NCBI GenBank assembly: GCA_963835595.1
Contig: CAWIGL010000002.1
Location: 930,001-994,000, forward strand
Direction of reading: 5' to 3'
From: CAWEPK01 sp963835595
GTDB lineage: Bacteria > Desulfobacterota > Syntrophorhabdia > Syntrophorhabdales > WCHB1-27
DNA length: 64,000 nt
The position numbers were made by a program, and so were the translations under genes. The notes under the pieces are model-generated. The model was not told the DNA's origin. It ran no database searches and saw only the letters and a program-made list of their open reading frames with translations. Shown here piece after piece: positions 39,062 to 47,469 of this stretch. Every line of letters starts with the position of its first letter. The stretch's first letter is position 1.

Positions 39062-39868
39062 TTAACAAACGAGAAGGCCCGACTGCCCATCGCTTCCGGG
39101 CCGGACGTCGGTCGATGAGCGGTGGTAAGGCCGTTTAAAGATCATTATCCAGAGGTAGTTGACGGCGTAGCGAAAGCCGGTCGCCGCGATGCCTTCCTTC
39201 GCGAAGCGCCGGCCGGAGCTGTACATGGGGAGGCGGAAGGTGAACTTGATGCGGCCCGCCGCCTGCATGCGCCGCGCAACGTCCGTGTCCTCTCCGTAAA
39301 AGGCGATTTCCGTGTTATAGCCCCCGATCGCTTCGAGGGCAGACCTTCTCAGCACGAAGTTGCCCCCCTGGAGCATCCCGCCTCTTCTCAAGACGTAGTG
39401 GCTGAGGAGGTACATCGCATATCCTACGCAATAGAACAGGGTCGTGCAAAGCCTGCGGGACCGGGGGAGGTCGTAATAGGCGAGCGGGCCTGAAAGCGCA
39501 ACGAGCCTGTCGTTTCTAGAGAATTCGCCAAGCACCTTTTCGAGCCACCCTTCCGGCAGCATGTTGTCTGCGTCCACGTTGGCGATCAAATCGCCCGCAG
39601 CGGCGCTGTAGCCCGCCTGCCTTGCCCTCGACAACCCCTTGATCGGCTCGTCCACGACGGTTACGCCCGGAAAAGAGAGGGCGATCCTGCGGGTCGCGTC
39701 CGTGCTGCCGTTGTTGACGACTATCACCTCTGCGTCGGCCCCGGCCTGCCCGATCCGTCCGATTATGGACGCCAGGCATCCGGCCAGGCACGCCTCTTCG
39801 TTGTACGCCGGAATGACGAAACTGAGCTTCAAGGGAAATCCGTCACGTGTCTTTTTGGCCTGTCCCAT
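39062..39868 (-). CDS. GT2 family glycosyltransferase
   Basis: 268 aa GT-A enzyme. LSFVIPAYNEEACLAGCL is the nucleotide-binding start, VNNGSTDATRR follows, and ANVDADNMLPEG provides the DxD metal site. FYGEDTDVARRM matches the catalytic ED motif and GRRFAKEG the terminal loop of processive-like GT2 enzymes. A hydrophobic stretch at FYCVGYAMYLLSHYVL may touch the membrane. It follows the PHP-GT4 gene by 40 bp on the same strand and probably works on the same glycolipid or glycan. Confidence 0.87.
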   Translation of the reverse strand: MGQAKKTRDGFPLKLSFVIPAYNEEACLAGCLASIIGRIGQAGADAEVIVVNNGSTDATRRIALSFPGVTVVDEPIKGLSRARQAGYSAAAGDLIANVDADNMLPEGWLEKVLGEFSRNDRLVALSGPLAYYDLPRSRRLCTTLFYCVGYAMYLLSHYVLRRGGMLQGGNFVLRRSALEAIGGYNTEIAFYGEDTDVARRMQAAGRIKFTFRLPMYSSGRRFAKEGIAATGFRYAVNYLWIMIFKRPYHRSSTDVRPGSDGQSGLLVC

Positions 39869-39908
39869 TCAACCCCTCATCGAACGCGCCCTTGCCGCTC
39901 CTTCATGC

Positions 39909-42335
39909 TCAGGCGATCTTCTTGTCTTCGCCCAGGGGGGGAGCCACGGCGTCTTCGAGCATCGACCCGATGGCCTCTTCCCAGCCGTAATTTTGCACGA
40001 TATGCGCGCGGGCGTCAACGCGCATCTTCTGGTAGAGACCGGGCGAGGCGTCGATGAGCCGGAGGACCGACTCTATCTTCTCAAGCCAGTCCGCTATGTC
40101 CCCTGCCCGGGCCACGTGGCCCGTCTTGCCGTTGACGATGATCTCCTGGGGGCCGCCCTCGTCGGAAACGACGGCCGGCAGGCCGCACGCCTGGGCCTCC
40201 AGCACCGCCTTGCCGAAGGTGTCCGTCGCGCTCGGAAAGAGAAATAGATGCGCGGCCGCATATATCTGAGGCATAGAGGCGTTGTCGATCCTTCCCGTAA
40301 AGATTACCCGCTCCCCTTTGGTTTTCCCCCTCAATTCCTGAAGGTAAGGGCCGTCGCCTGCTATGAGGAGGCTCAGGTCGGGCCGCCTTTCGGCCAGGCG
40401 CCTGAAGACGTGCGCCAGAAGGTCTAGGCCCTTGTCGCTCGAAACCCGCCCGGCATAGAGAAGTATAACGCCGCCGTCGATATTAAACCGGTCCCGCAGG
40501 AAGGCATCGCCGGGATTCGCATTTGGCCTGAAGGCATCGAGGTCTATGCCCCTGCTGAAATGGCTCATCTTACGGGGGTCGAAGCCCCTCGCCTCGAGCA
40601 TGTCGATATATCTCATCGTCGGCACCCTGATCTCGTCCATGGCGCCGTAAAACCAGCGCGTGTACGATTCGAGGATCCGCGCAACGGACGCGTCCTCGAC
40701 TATCTGCCTCGCCTGCAAAGCGAAGTCCGTGTGGTAGAAGCCGACGCTCTTCACGTTCAGGAGCTTCGACGCGATCAGCCCGAGCATCCCGATGGGGCCG
40801 GGCGTCGATATATAGATGCAGTCGGGGTCGAACCGGTATATCTCCCTCAGCGACTTGAGCATCGACGGCACGTGCAGGCGATAGGTCTCGTAGTAAGGCA
40901 AGGGGAACTGATGGATGGACGGCAGGTCCATAACGTTGGGCGGTACGTCGTGCGATCCCGGCCCGAGACAGGCGGCGATCTTCAGATCGTACCCCTGCCG
41001 GCAGGCGATGCGGCCCACCTCGTGGAGCGTGACCGAGACGCCGTTCAGGTCGTTCAGGGTGTCCGTAAACCAGAGGACCCTCGGGCCCGTCCGAGGAGGG
41101 TCGATCTCCAGGGTCGAGGCGAGGCTGCCCACGAGCTGCCTGTTCCTGCTGTGATGGCGCATGGCCAGAAAGAAAGGCAGCGCAAGGAAGATGCCGGGCA
41201 CGGACGCCTGGAGGCTCCCGACCATAGTCGAAAAATCGGCCTTTGCCGTCTCTTTTTCGATGCCCCTCAAAAAACGCTTGAGGAAAGCGTCCGAGAGGTC
41301 GGCTATCCCCGCGTATACGAAGCGGATCGCCTCTTCGAGCGTCGCAAACTCCTTCCGGCTCAGACCCTCGATGAGCGCGTAAAAGGGCCCGTAGACGCCG
41401 TCGGGCCGCTTCGCCCGCGACTTGAGCCTTTTGATGCGCACCCGGTTCATGACGCCCACGCGCTTGCCCGTAAAAAGGGTCTCCGCTACCTGGCTGAGGA
41501 GAGAAGCCGAGCCGCCGCTCTCCCGGCTGGAAAAATCGTGCACCACCTTGTAGACGGAGAAGGCAAGCGTCTCGTAGTCTCCGTGCATCCCTTTCACCAG
41601 GGTGTTCCTGCCCCTGATCGCCTCCAGCAAATCGTCGGCGCCGCTGCCCGGGCCTTCCGTAAAGCTCCGTCCTATGAAGATGCCCCCGTGGTCGTCGGAG
41701 CCCCCGGTGAACCCCTTCGCCCACGGCCTCGCGTCGAACGGCTCCAGGGAGTGCTTCTTGCAGAGGGATTGGATGCAGTCGGGCGTCAGGCGCTCCAGTA
41801 TGTGGCGCCATGCCAGGTTGTCCGATCTGGTCCTTCCGCCGTTTATCACCTCGAACGTATTGAAAAGAAGGATGAGCTTCTCCAGATGGGCAGCCGTAAG
41901 CTGTCCCGCCTCTACGGAATAGGTCGCATGGGCGACTGAATGGGCCAGGTTGTTTTCCCTTATGTAGGCCCTCAGCTCGTAGATATCGCCCCGCAATCTG
42001 TCGATCTCGGCGAACTGCCGCTCGGCGATGCCGTAAATGAGCACGTGCACCTTGCACCCGTCCTCCGGGAAGGCGGCGGTCGCCTCCACGCCCGTTACGA
42101 TCTTGTCGCCGTATCGTTCCTTCAGGAGCAGGCAGCCGGCTATGCTGTTGTGGTCCGTGAGCGTGACGAGGGACATCCCGGCCTTCATCGCCTTCTCGTA
42201 AATGGAGAAGGGGTCGGAGTAGGACTCGCGGATGCTCCATCGCTCCATGAACCAGTCCGTCGGGGCCGCGGAGCAGCGGGAGTGGACGTGCAGGTCGATG
42301 CGCAGCGTTTCCTGGGGGTTGGCGAGCGTTTTCAG
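39909..42335 (-). CDS. PHP phosphoesterase domain fused to GT4 glycosyltransferase, CTG start
   Basis: 808 aa fusion. The N-terminal part is a PHP metal-dependent phosphoesterase (DLHVHSRCS, LTDHNSIAG, GVEATAAF, KVHVLIYG); the C-terminal part from about residue 415 is a GT-B glycosyltransferase (LYAGRVSSDKGLDLL; FPSATDTFGKAVLEAQACG). The first ATG (42248) lies after the HVH metal motif, and the frame has no ATG, GTG or TTG between the upstream stop and that motif. CTG 42335 is preceded by GAGGAGG at six bases, so I take CTG as the start (reading MKTLANPQETLRIDLHVH). Confidence 0.85.
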   Translation of the reverse strand: MKTLANPQETLRIDLHVHSRCSAAPTDWFMERWSIRESYSDPFSIYEKAMKAGMSLVTLTDHNSIAGCLLLKERYGDKIVTGVEATAAFPEDGCKVHVLIYGIAERQFAEIDRLRGDIYELRAYIRENNLAHSVAHATYSVEAGQLTAAHLEKLILLFNTFEVINGGRTRSDNLAWRHILERLTPDCIQSLCKKHSLEPFDARPWAKGFTGGSDDHGGIFIGRSFTEGPGSGADDLLEAIRGRNTLVKGMHGDYETLAFSVYKVVHDFSSRESGGSASLLSQVAETLFTGKRVGVMNRVRIKRLKSRAKRPDGVYGPFYALIEGLSRKEFATLEEAIRFVYAGIADLSDAFLKRFLRGIEKETAKADFSTMVGSLQASVPGIFLALPFFLAMRHHSRNRQLVGSLASTLEIDPPRTGPRVLWFTDTLNDLNGVSVTLHEVGRIACRQGYDLKIAACLGPGSHDVPPNVMDLPSIHQFPLPYYETYRLHVPSMLKSLREIYRFDPDCIYISTPGPIGMLGLIASKLLNVKSVGFYHTDFALQARQIVEDASVARILESYTRWFYGAMDEIRVPTMRYIDMLEARGFDPRKMSHFSRGIDLDAFRPNANPGDAFLRDRFNIDGGVILLYAGRVSSDKGLDLLAHVFRRLAERRPDLSLLIAGDGPYLQELRGKTKGERVIFTGRIDNASMPQIYAAAHLFLFPSATDTFGKAVLEAQACGLPAVVSDEGGPQEIIVNGKTGHVARAGDIADWLEKIESVLRLIDASPGLYQKMRVDARAHIVQNYGWEEAIGSMLEDAVAPPLGEDKKIA

Positions 42336-42341
42336 TGTCGG

Positions 42342-42348
42342 CCTCCTC
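42342..42348 (-). promoter_or_regulatory. Ribosome binding site supporting a CTG start
   Basis: GAGGAGG on the - strand, six bases before CTG 42335. It decides the start of the PHP-GT4 gene because no standard start codon exists in frame upstream of the PHP metal-binding motif. Confidence 0.7.
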
Positions 42349-42567
42349 TTTGCCTGGCAGTTTGAGAATCCATCTGCACTGACTCTATCGTCCCAGCTTT
42401 AATTAGCAATAAATACGGCATGAATTTTGGGTTAATATGGGGCGGCGGATCGGTGCAGGATCATGAACGGAGAATAGGATTCATACCGGAGAATTTCTGC
42501 TTGGCGCCGGCGCGGCCTGAAAGTTTTTCTTGCAATAGGCCATGTTGCCGGTGATAATCAATGGACG

Positions 42568-43818
42568 ATGGACGGCGATCCCCCAAAAAGGACGAGGTTC
42601 GGCTGGTGGCTCGGCGGCCTGTGCGCGTCGAGGGTCTGCAACGGCTTCGCCTTTATGACCTACGCGGGGGCCCTTTCCGTGCTCCGGCAGGAATGGTCCA
42701 TGTCGGGCGCGCAGGCAGGCGCGGTGGCGACAGGGTTCCAGGTCGGCTACGCCGTCTCGCTCGTTATCTTTTCTGTTGGCGCCGACCGGGTCGGCGCGAA
42801 GAAAATCTATCTGTGGTCCATGTTCGCAAGCGGGGTTTGCGCTCTGGGCTTTGCCCTCTTCGCCCGCGACTTCACCTCCGCCCTGGTCCTCCATACAATC
42901 CTCGGCATCGCCCTGGGGGGTACGTATACGACGGGCATCATGGTCATCGCGGACCAGTACGCGCCGATGAGCCGGGGTATGGCCGTCGGCTTCTTCATCG
43001 CCAGCACCTCTCTCGGCTACGCGTGCTCGCTGGCAGTGAGCGGGATGGCCATCCCCCTCGGGGGCTACCGTCTTTCTTTCCTCCTGACATGCCTCGGCCC
43101 GCTGGCAGGCTGGCTTTTGGGCTGGGTCACTCTGCGCGGCACGCGCGCGCCCGTTGCCCGCGCGGCGCCGGGCAGGCGGTTTGCCGGGGAGGTCTTAAAA
43201 AACAGGCCCGCTATGCTCCTGATATGGGGCTACAGCTTCCACAACTGGGAGCTCCAGGGCATGTGGGCGTGGACGCCTGCCTTCATGGCTGCGTGCATCG
43301 GGCTGGCGAACCCGGCGCGTCTTGAGGCCGCGGCGTCCGGCGCGCAGGTGGTCGCGCTCTTCCATGTGATGGGTCTGTTTTCCTCGTTTTCGATGGGCGC
43401 CCTGTCGGACCGCCTGGGCCGGGGCAGGCCCATAGTCGTCCTGACCGTCACGAGCATGTTCTGTTCCTTCTTATTTGGCTGGTCTATCGGCTGGCCCCTG
43501 GTCCTCGCGATGGGGATCGGCGCAGTCTATGCATTCTCAGCCCTGGGCGATTCCCCCATATTTTCCGCCGCCCTCACCGAAGTGGTGGACGCAGCGTACC
43601 TGGGAAGCGCCCTAGGCTTCAGGTCGCTCGTGGGCTACCTCTCCGCCGCCCTTGCGCCCCTGGCCTTCGGCGCGGTGCTCGACCTTACCAGGGGCCAGGC
43701 GGCCTATCGTTCCTGGGGATGGGCCTTCGCTGTCCTGGGCCTGGGCGGGCTGGGGGCGGCATGGGCCGCAGCCCGGTTCGACAGGCTCATGCGGGCACGG
43801 CGAGAGGCCGCGGCGTAG
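42568..43818 (+). CDS. Major facilitator superfamily transporter
   Basis: 416 aa with twelve predicted helices in two halves separated by a basic loop near residue 205 (RGTRAPVARAAPGRR). GADRVGAKKIYLWS is the MFS loop 2-3 motif and GALSDRLGRGRPIVV its copy in the second half. Helix 4 and 5 are Gly/Thr-rich (GIALGGTYTTGIMVIADQY). The substrate is not identifiable; the nearest relatives by feel are nitrate/organic-anion type MFS proteins. Single gene, divergent from the PHP-GT4 gene across a 232-bp gap. Confidence 0.85.
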   Translation: MDGDPPKRTRFGWWLGGLCASRVCNGFAFMTYAGALSVLRQEWSMSGAQAGAVATGFQVGYAVSLVIFSVGADRVGAKKIYLWSMFASGVCALGFALFARDFTSALVLHTILGIALGGTYTTGIMVIADQYAPMSRGMAVGFFIASTSLGYACSLAVSGMAIPLGGYRLSFLLTCLGPLAGWLLGWVTLRGTRAPVARAAPGRRFAGEVLKNRPAMLLIWGYSFHNWELQGMWAWTPAFMAACIGLANPARLEAAASGAQVVALFHVMGLFSSFSMGALSDRLGRGRPIVVLTVTSMFCSFLFGWSIGWPLVLAMGIGAVYAFSALGDSPIFSAALTEVVDAAYLGSALGFRSLVGYLSAALAPLAFGAVLDLTRGQAAYRSWGWAFAVLGLGGLGAAWAAARFDRLMRARREAAA

Positions 43819-43832
43819 GCATAGGGCACAGT

Positions 43833-43867
43833 AATGTCGAGGGGCGTCGTGGCGTTATCGACATTTT
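43833..43867 (+). terminator. Probable rho-independent terminator after MFS gene
   Basis: AATGTCGA pairs with TCGACATT across a 17-base loop and is followed by a T-run, 15 bases after the MFS stop. A competing arm pair CGAGGGGC/GCCCCTCG overlaps it, so the fold may be more complex. Confidence 0.45.
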
Positions 43868-44043
43868 TGTCGGCCCCTCGCCCCAGGAGGCTCCTCGAAG
43901 TCCGTTTGTTGCGCGAACGGAGAGCGGCCTGAAGCGGGCTTAACCGGCTCAACGGCCGGAAAAGAAGCGGCCGGTCCTCACCCGCGCTCATCCGGGGCAC
44001 GCCTTTTGCTTCCGGTCGAGAGAGGACAGAATGGAGGGGTGGC

Positions 44044-44124
44044 ATGAAAAGGGTTATCGGCGTCGCAGCACTCGGATTATTCCTGACCGGGCTGGTGATG
44101 CATGGCGCAGATAAAAAACCGTAG
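44044..44124 (+). CDS. Small signal-peptide-like protein, 26 aa
   Basis: A 26-codon ORF, too short to appear in usual gene calls. It starts with ATG after GGAGGGG at a good spacing, begins MKRVIGVAALGLFLTGLVMHG and ends with charged residues DKKP. This is the shape of a small membrane or exported peptide. No homolog is known to me. It lies in a 470-bp gap and precedes the glycine-zipper lipoprotein gene; both may be envelope factors. Confidence 0.35.
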   Translation: MKRVIGVAALGLFLTGLVMHGADKKP

Positions 44125-44290
44125 ACACACGAGCGCGACAGGTATAAATTTTGTGGGAGCAGTCCGGATCGCAGCAGATCGCGGCCGCCGGAAAGGGGCG
44201 CAGGTGAAGCGTGCTTCCGACTTACGCTGCCATTGTCTGGATCGACTGTAACCGGGCCTTCGTTCCGGGCCTGAAAGGAGGCGTGAGACT

Positions 44291-44806
44291 ATGAGCTGGA
44301 GAATAGTTGTTCCGATATCTTTGGTGCTTGCCACCCTCGTCGGGTGTGCATCCGTTCCGACGGGGCCGAGTATTGCGGTGCTCCCCGGCCCCGGAAAACC
44401 CTTCGAGGTATTCCAGACCGACGATGCCGTTTGCAGGCAGTGGGCCCAGCAGCAGATAGGAGGGGCCTCGCCCAGCGATACGGCCAATAGAAGCGCTCTA
44501 AACGGGGCCGTGCTGGGCACGGTCGTGGGGGCGGGCCTTGGAGCGGCCGTCGGCGCTGCAACGGGCAATGTCGGCGCAGGGGCCGCAATCGGCGGCGCGA
44601 CCGGACTCGTAGGCGGGACGGCCATCGGGGCCAACCAGGGGGCCGCCAGCGGCGAAAGCCTCCAGAGACGGTACGACATCGCATACGGACAGTGCATGTA
44701 CAGCAAGGGCAACCAGGTGCCGACGTACAGGCCGCCAAGGGTCTATGCGGCGCCCCCGCCCCCGGCCTATTATTACCCGCCGCCTCCGCCCCGTCCGTAT
44801 CCGTGA
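44291..44806 (+). CDS. Glycine-zipper lipoprotein
   Basis: 171 aa. Lipoprotein signal with LVGC lipobox near residues 16-19. The middle (about 70-115) is a glycine-zipper: GAVLGTVVGAGLGAAVGAA continuing in the same rhythm to GGTAIGANQG, a transmembrane-helix-pair motif of the YMGG/SlyB-like envelope proteins. The tail is Pro/Tyr-rich (YYYPPPPPRPYP), probably flexible in the periplasm. A strong AAAGGAGG precedes the ATG. An outer-membrane or periplasmic structural role is likely. Confidence 0.8.
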   Translation: MSWRIVVPISLVLATLVGCASVPTGPSIAVLPGPGKPFEVFQTDDAVCRQWAQQQIGGASPSDTANRSALNGAVLGTVVGAGLGAAVGAATGNVGAGAAIGGATGLVGGTAIGANQGAASGESLQRRYDIAYGQCMYSKGNQVPTYRPPRVYAAPPPPAYYYPPPPPRPYP

Positions 44807-44812
44807 TGGCTA

Positions 44813-44842
44813 CGGGTCCGTGGGCGGCCGCCCACGGACCCG
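44813..44842. terminator. 30-bp perfect palindrome after lipoprotein gene
   Basis: CGGGTCCGTGGGCGG is followed directly by its reverse complement, seven bases after the lipoprotein stop. As RNA it forms a very stable GC hairpin with a four-base loop. No strong T-run follows (CTATTTAC), so it may act as a stabiliser or bidirectional terminator. Confidence 0.55.
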
Positions 44843-45124
44843 CTATTTACATACTGCCCTCTGCGCCTTTCTTACCGCCTTCCCGCAAATCCCGCCTCGC
44901 AGGTTCCATGAATAATCGCGGCGCGCCATTAACCGGCCATACTATCGTTTATGTGGCGAATTACGAGCGACAATGTTAAGATCATTTGTCCATTCCCGGC
45001 GGGTTGCTTCCGCAGTCATCGCCGGGCTTATGGACTGGAGGGGCCGGAAAAGCACGAGCGGCGCGCTGACCCGATGCAGCGTAAGCCACAAACGCCTATG
45101 CCGCAGTAAAACGGGAGGAGAAGC

Positions 45125-45466
45125 ATGAAATTGATTATCGCTGTCGTGAAGCCGGACAGGCTGGAGGCGGTAAAGCAGGAGCTCTACAAGGCAGAGGTGA
45201 ACCTCATAACGGTGAGCGAGGTGCTCGGGCACGGTCGCCAGATGGGCGTCACGGAGGTTTACAGGGGTGTAAAGGAGATGGGGAATCTGCTCAGGAAGGT
45301 CCAGCTCATGATCGGAGTCAATGACAATTTCGTCGAGCCGACGATCAACGCCATCATCAAGGGTGGCAAGACGGGTGAGATCGGCGACGGCAAGATCTTC
45401 GTCCTGCCCCTGGAGGAGTGTATACGCATAAGGACCGGCGAGCGGGGCGGCGAGGCCATCGGATAA
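45125..45466 (+). CDS. glnB: PII nitrogen regulatory protein
   Basis: 113 aa, standard PII length. GKIFVLPLEECIRIRTGE is the C-terminal signature, TGEIGDGK the ATP-binding B-loop, and GRQMGVTEVYRGVKE the T-loop. The residue aligned with uridylylated Tyr51 of E. coli GlnB is Glu (numbering holds from Met1), so uridylylation at that site is not possible. It senses ATP/ADP and 2-oxoglutarate and binds partner enzymes. GGGAGGAG lies six bases upstream. No amtB or glnA neighbour is visible, so the paralog type (glnB or glnK) is uncertain. Confidence 0.9.
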   Translation: MKLIIAVVKPDRLEAVKQELYKAEVNLITVSEVLGHGRQMGVTEVYRGVKEMGNLLRKVQLMIGVNDNFVEPTINAIIKGGKTGEIGDGKIFVLPLEECIRIRTGERGGEAIG

Positions 45467-45686
45467 AACCTGACGCGGGCAGCCGTTGCGACATCGCCCT
45501 TTTTTACACCCGCTCCCGGAGAAGTATAGCCTAGCCGACAAGCTCTCACCTTTCATTCCTGCATATTTCCTTCTGCCGCAACGACTTCACAGATTGTTTC
45601 GTACACGCCGGTCCGGGCAACGACGCTTCAGGCAAGTGCCTGATTTTCGCCAATAAGACTAAAAGTCAAAAAAAACTAAAAAAACC

Positions 45687-45715
45687 TTGACAAAAGAGGG
45701 GGTTGCCGGTATATT
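45687..45715 (+). promoter_or_regulatory. Sigma70 promoter of the dcw cluster
   Basis: TTGACA (45687-45692) and TATATT (45710-45715) are separated by 17 bp, close to the perfect consensus. An A-rich stretch (AAAAAACTAAAAAAACC) lies just upstream and may act as an UP element. Transcription would begin about 45722, just before the MraZ repeats. Confidence 0.8.
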
Positions 45716-45725
45716 TGGCTTTAAG

Positions 45726-45750
45726 TGGGAAAAAGTGGTATATGGTGGGA
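45726..45750 (+). promoter_or_regulatory. MraZ operator: three TGGGN repeats with 5-bp spacers
   Basis: TGGGA (45726), TGGTA (45736) and TGGGA (45746) are spaced exactly 10 bp, the known MraZ-binding geometry. The set lies between the start of transcription and the mraZ ATG, and the last repeat overlaps the only ribosome-binding sequence (GGTGGGA). Bound MraZ could block both transcription and translation of its own gene. Confidence 0.85.
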
Positions 45751-45753
45751 TAA

Positions 45754-46272
45754 ATGTTCTCAGGCAGATATGAATACGCGATAGATGATAAGGGAAGGCT
45801 GAGTATTCCCGCGAAGTTCAGGGAAGCACTGGCATCCCACTCGGGGCCGGCCGCAAGGCAGCGGATCGAAAGCCACTACGGAACGGAAGGCGGACGCAAG
45901 AGGCAGGCCGCCGGCGGCGCCGAGCTGAAGCTGATACTGACCAACCTGGACGGCTGCGTAGTCGCCTACCCGGAGAAGGAATGGGAAGAGGTCCAGGGGC
46001 GGATAGAGCGGTCCGGCGTCTCCAGCAAGGAGGCAAAGAACTTCCTGAGATTTTTCTATTCCGGCGTGTCCGAGTGCCCCGTGGACAGGCTGGGCAGGAT
46101 ACTCATACCCCAGTCGCTCAGAAATTACGGGGCGATCAAGAAGAACGTGGTGATCGTGGGGATGAACAGGAAGATAGAGATATGGGCCGAGGAGGCGTGG
46201 AACGAGCTGGTAAGGCACGCCACGTCTGATGCGGAAGCGATGACCGATATAGCGTCGGAACTCGGTCTTTGA
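45754..46272 (+). CDS. mraZ: Transcriptional regulator MraZ
   Basis: 172 aa, longer than the usual about 145-150. Two SpoVT/AbrB-like halves: YAIDDKGRLSIPAKFRE in the first and CPVDRLGRILIPQSLR in the second. Between the two strands of the first half sits a polar insert of about 30 residues (roughly 32-58, Arg/Gly/Ser-rich). It binds the repeats in front of its own gene and represses the dcw cluster. The stop overlaps the rsmH start by four bases. Confidence 0.93.
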   Translation: MFSGRYEYAIDDKGRLSIPAKFREALASHSGPAARQRIESHYGTEGGRKRQAAGGAELKLILTNLDGCVVAYPEKEWEEVQGRIERSGVSSKEAKNFLRFFYSGVSECPVDRLGRILIPQSLRNYGAIKKNVVIVGMNRKIEIWAEEAWNELVRHATSDAEAMTDIASELGL

Positions 46273-47141
46273 CGGCCCAGGGCCACGTACCCGTTCTCCT
46301 TAGAGAGATTGCGGAAAATCTGGTTGACGCCGACGACAGGCTGCTGGTAGACGCGACTGTCGGGGGCGCAGGGCACGGATACTACCTGTTGGAGAAGTAC
46401 CGGGGCTTGAGGCTCGTCGGCCTGGACGCCGACGAAGAGGCCCTGGCGCTGGCGTCGGAGCGCCTGGCGCCCTTTGCGGACCGGGTGCTGTTAAGAAAGG
46501 GCAACTTCAGGGACCTGGGACGCATCCTGCGGGAAGCATCGGTCGGCGAGGTCGATGCGGTACTTTTCGACCTTGGCATATCGATGTACCAGATGTCGGG
46601 CGGCAGGGGCTTCAGCTTCAGCGACGAGACGGAGCTCGACATGCGGATTGACCGGGAGGAGGCGCTCACGGCCCGGGAGGTCGTGAACAGGTATAGCTGC
46701 TCCGCCCTTGAGCGCATCATCAGGGAGTACGGGGAGGAAGGCGACGCCGTAAGGATAGCGCGGGCCATCGTCGAGGCGCGGAAAAAGGGGCGCATAACGA
46801 GCGCCAGGGCGCTGGCCGACATCAGTGGCGAGGGCAAAAAGGGGCAGAGGAAAGATACACCCGGCCACGAAGACCTTTCAGGCGATAAGGATCGAGGTGA
46901 ACAGGGAGCTCGAAAACCTCGGCAAGGGTCTTCAGGAAGCAACCGATGCGGCCGCAAAGTCGGGGGAGGATCGGCGTGATCACTTTCCATTCCTTGGAAG
47001 ACAGGCTGGTGAAGAGGTTCTTCAGGGAAAACCCCCTCCTCCAGGCCGTAACGAAAAAACCGATCAGGCCCGGCAGGGAGGAGATCGAGGACGAACCGGA
47101 AGGCCAGGAGCGCAAAGCTGAGGATAGCGGAGAAGCTATGA
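46269..47141 (+). CDS. rsmH: 16S rRNA m4C1402 methyltransferase RsmH (three indels)
   Basis: GHVPVLLREIAENL, DATVGGAGHGYYLL and VLFDLGISMYQM are RsmH signatures. Continuing the conserved protein requires skipping one base near 46824 (to DIVARAKRGRGKIHPAT), one in the G5 run near 46950 (to RIGVITFHSLEDRLVK) and one near 47093 (to NRKARSAKLRIAEKL). It N4-methylates C1402 of 16S rRNA. The stop at 47139-47141 overlaps the ftsL ATG. I read the frame breaks as consensus errors because all conserved blocks are intact. Confidence 0.9.
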
Positions 47142-47469
47142 TCGACACGGGCAGTAGGAAGAAACGCCTACATCAGGGTAGAGCAGGGGCCATTACACGC
47201 GTTCAGGGCTGTCGCCGTTTTGCATCTTTGCGGCTGTCGCTGCGTGCCTGGTCCTCGTTGTAACCCTCTTCTTCGTGACCGGCGTCTACGAAGAGACGAG
47301 GGGCCGGTTCATAGAGAGCCTCAAGAAGGAAAACGAGCTTGTCGAGATCAACAAGGCCCTGAAAATGGAGCTTGCGGCGGTAACGCAGAAGGGCTACATG
47401 GAATTCGCGAGCCGCGAGAGACTCGGGCTGAAGCAGCCGGACGATAAAGAGGTGGTGGTCTTGAGATGA
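47138..47469 (+). CDS. ftsL: Cell division protein FtsL-like (two indels)
   Basis: About 109 aa after correcting single extra bases near 47163 and 47208. Short cytoplasmic head (AYIRVEQGPLHAFRAVA), one membrane helix (FAAVAACLVLVVTLFFV) and a periplasmic coiled-coil region (RGRFIESLKKENELVEINKA) ending EFASRERLGLKQPDD, which is the usual C-terminal FtsL pattern. Small size and position between rsmH and the ftsI slot agree. FtsL forms the FtsQLB complex that activates the septal synthase. Confidence 0.75.

Noticed and set aside
39051..39067. Pho-box-like pair TTTAACG / ATTAACA at 11-bp spacing
   Set aside because: Only two repeats, lying over the end of the GT2 gene and pointing away from any start codon.
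44990..45010. Sigma54-type promoter before the PII gene (TTGCT at 45004)
   Set aside because: The -24 GG element is not at the needed distance from TTGCT; the match is to the -12 half only.
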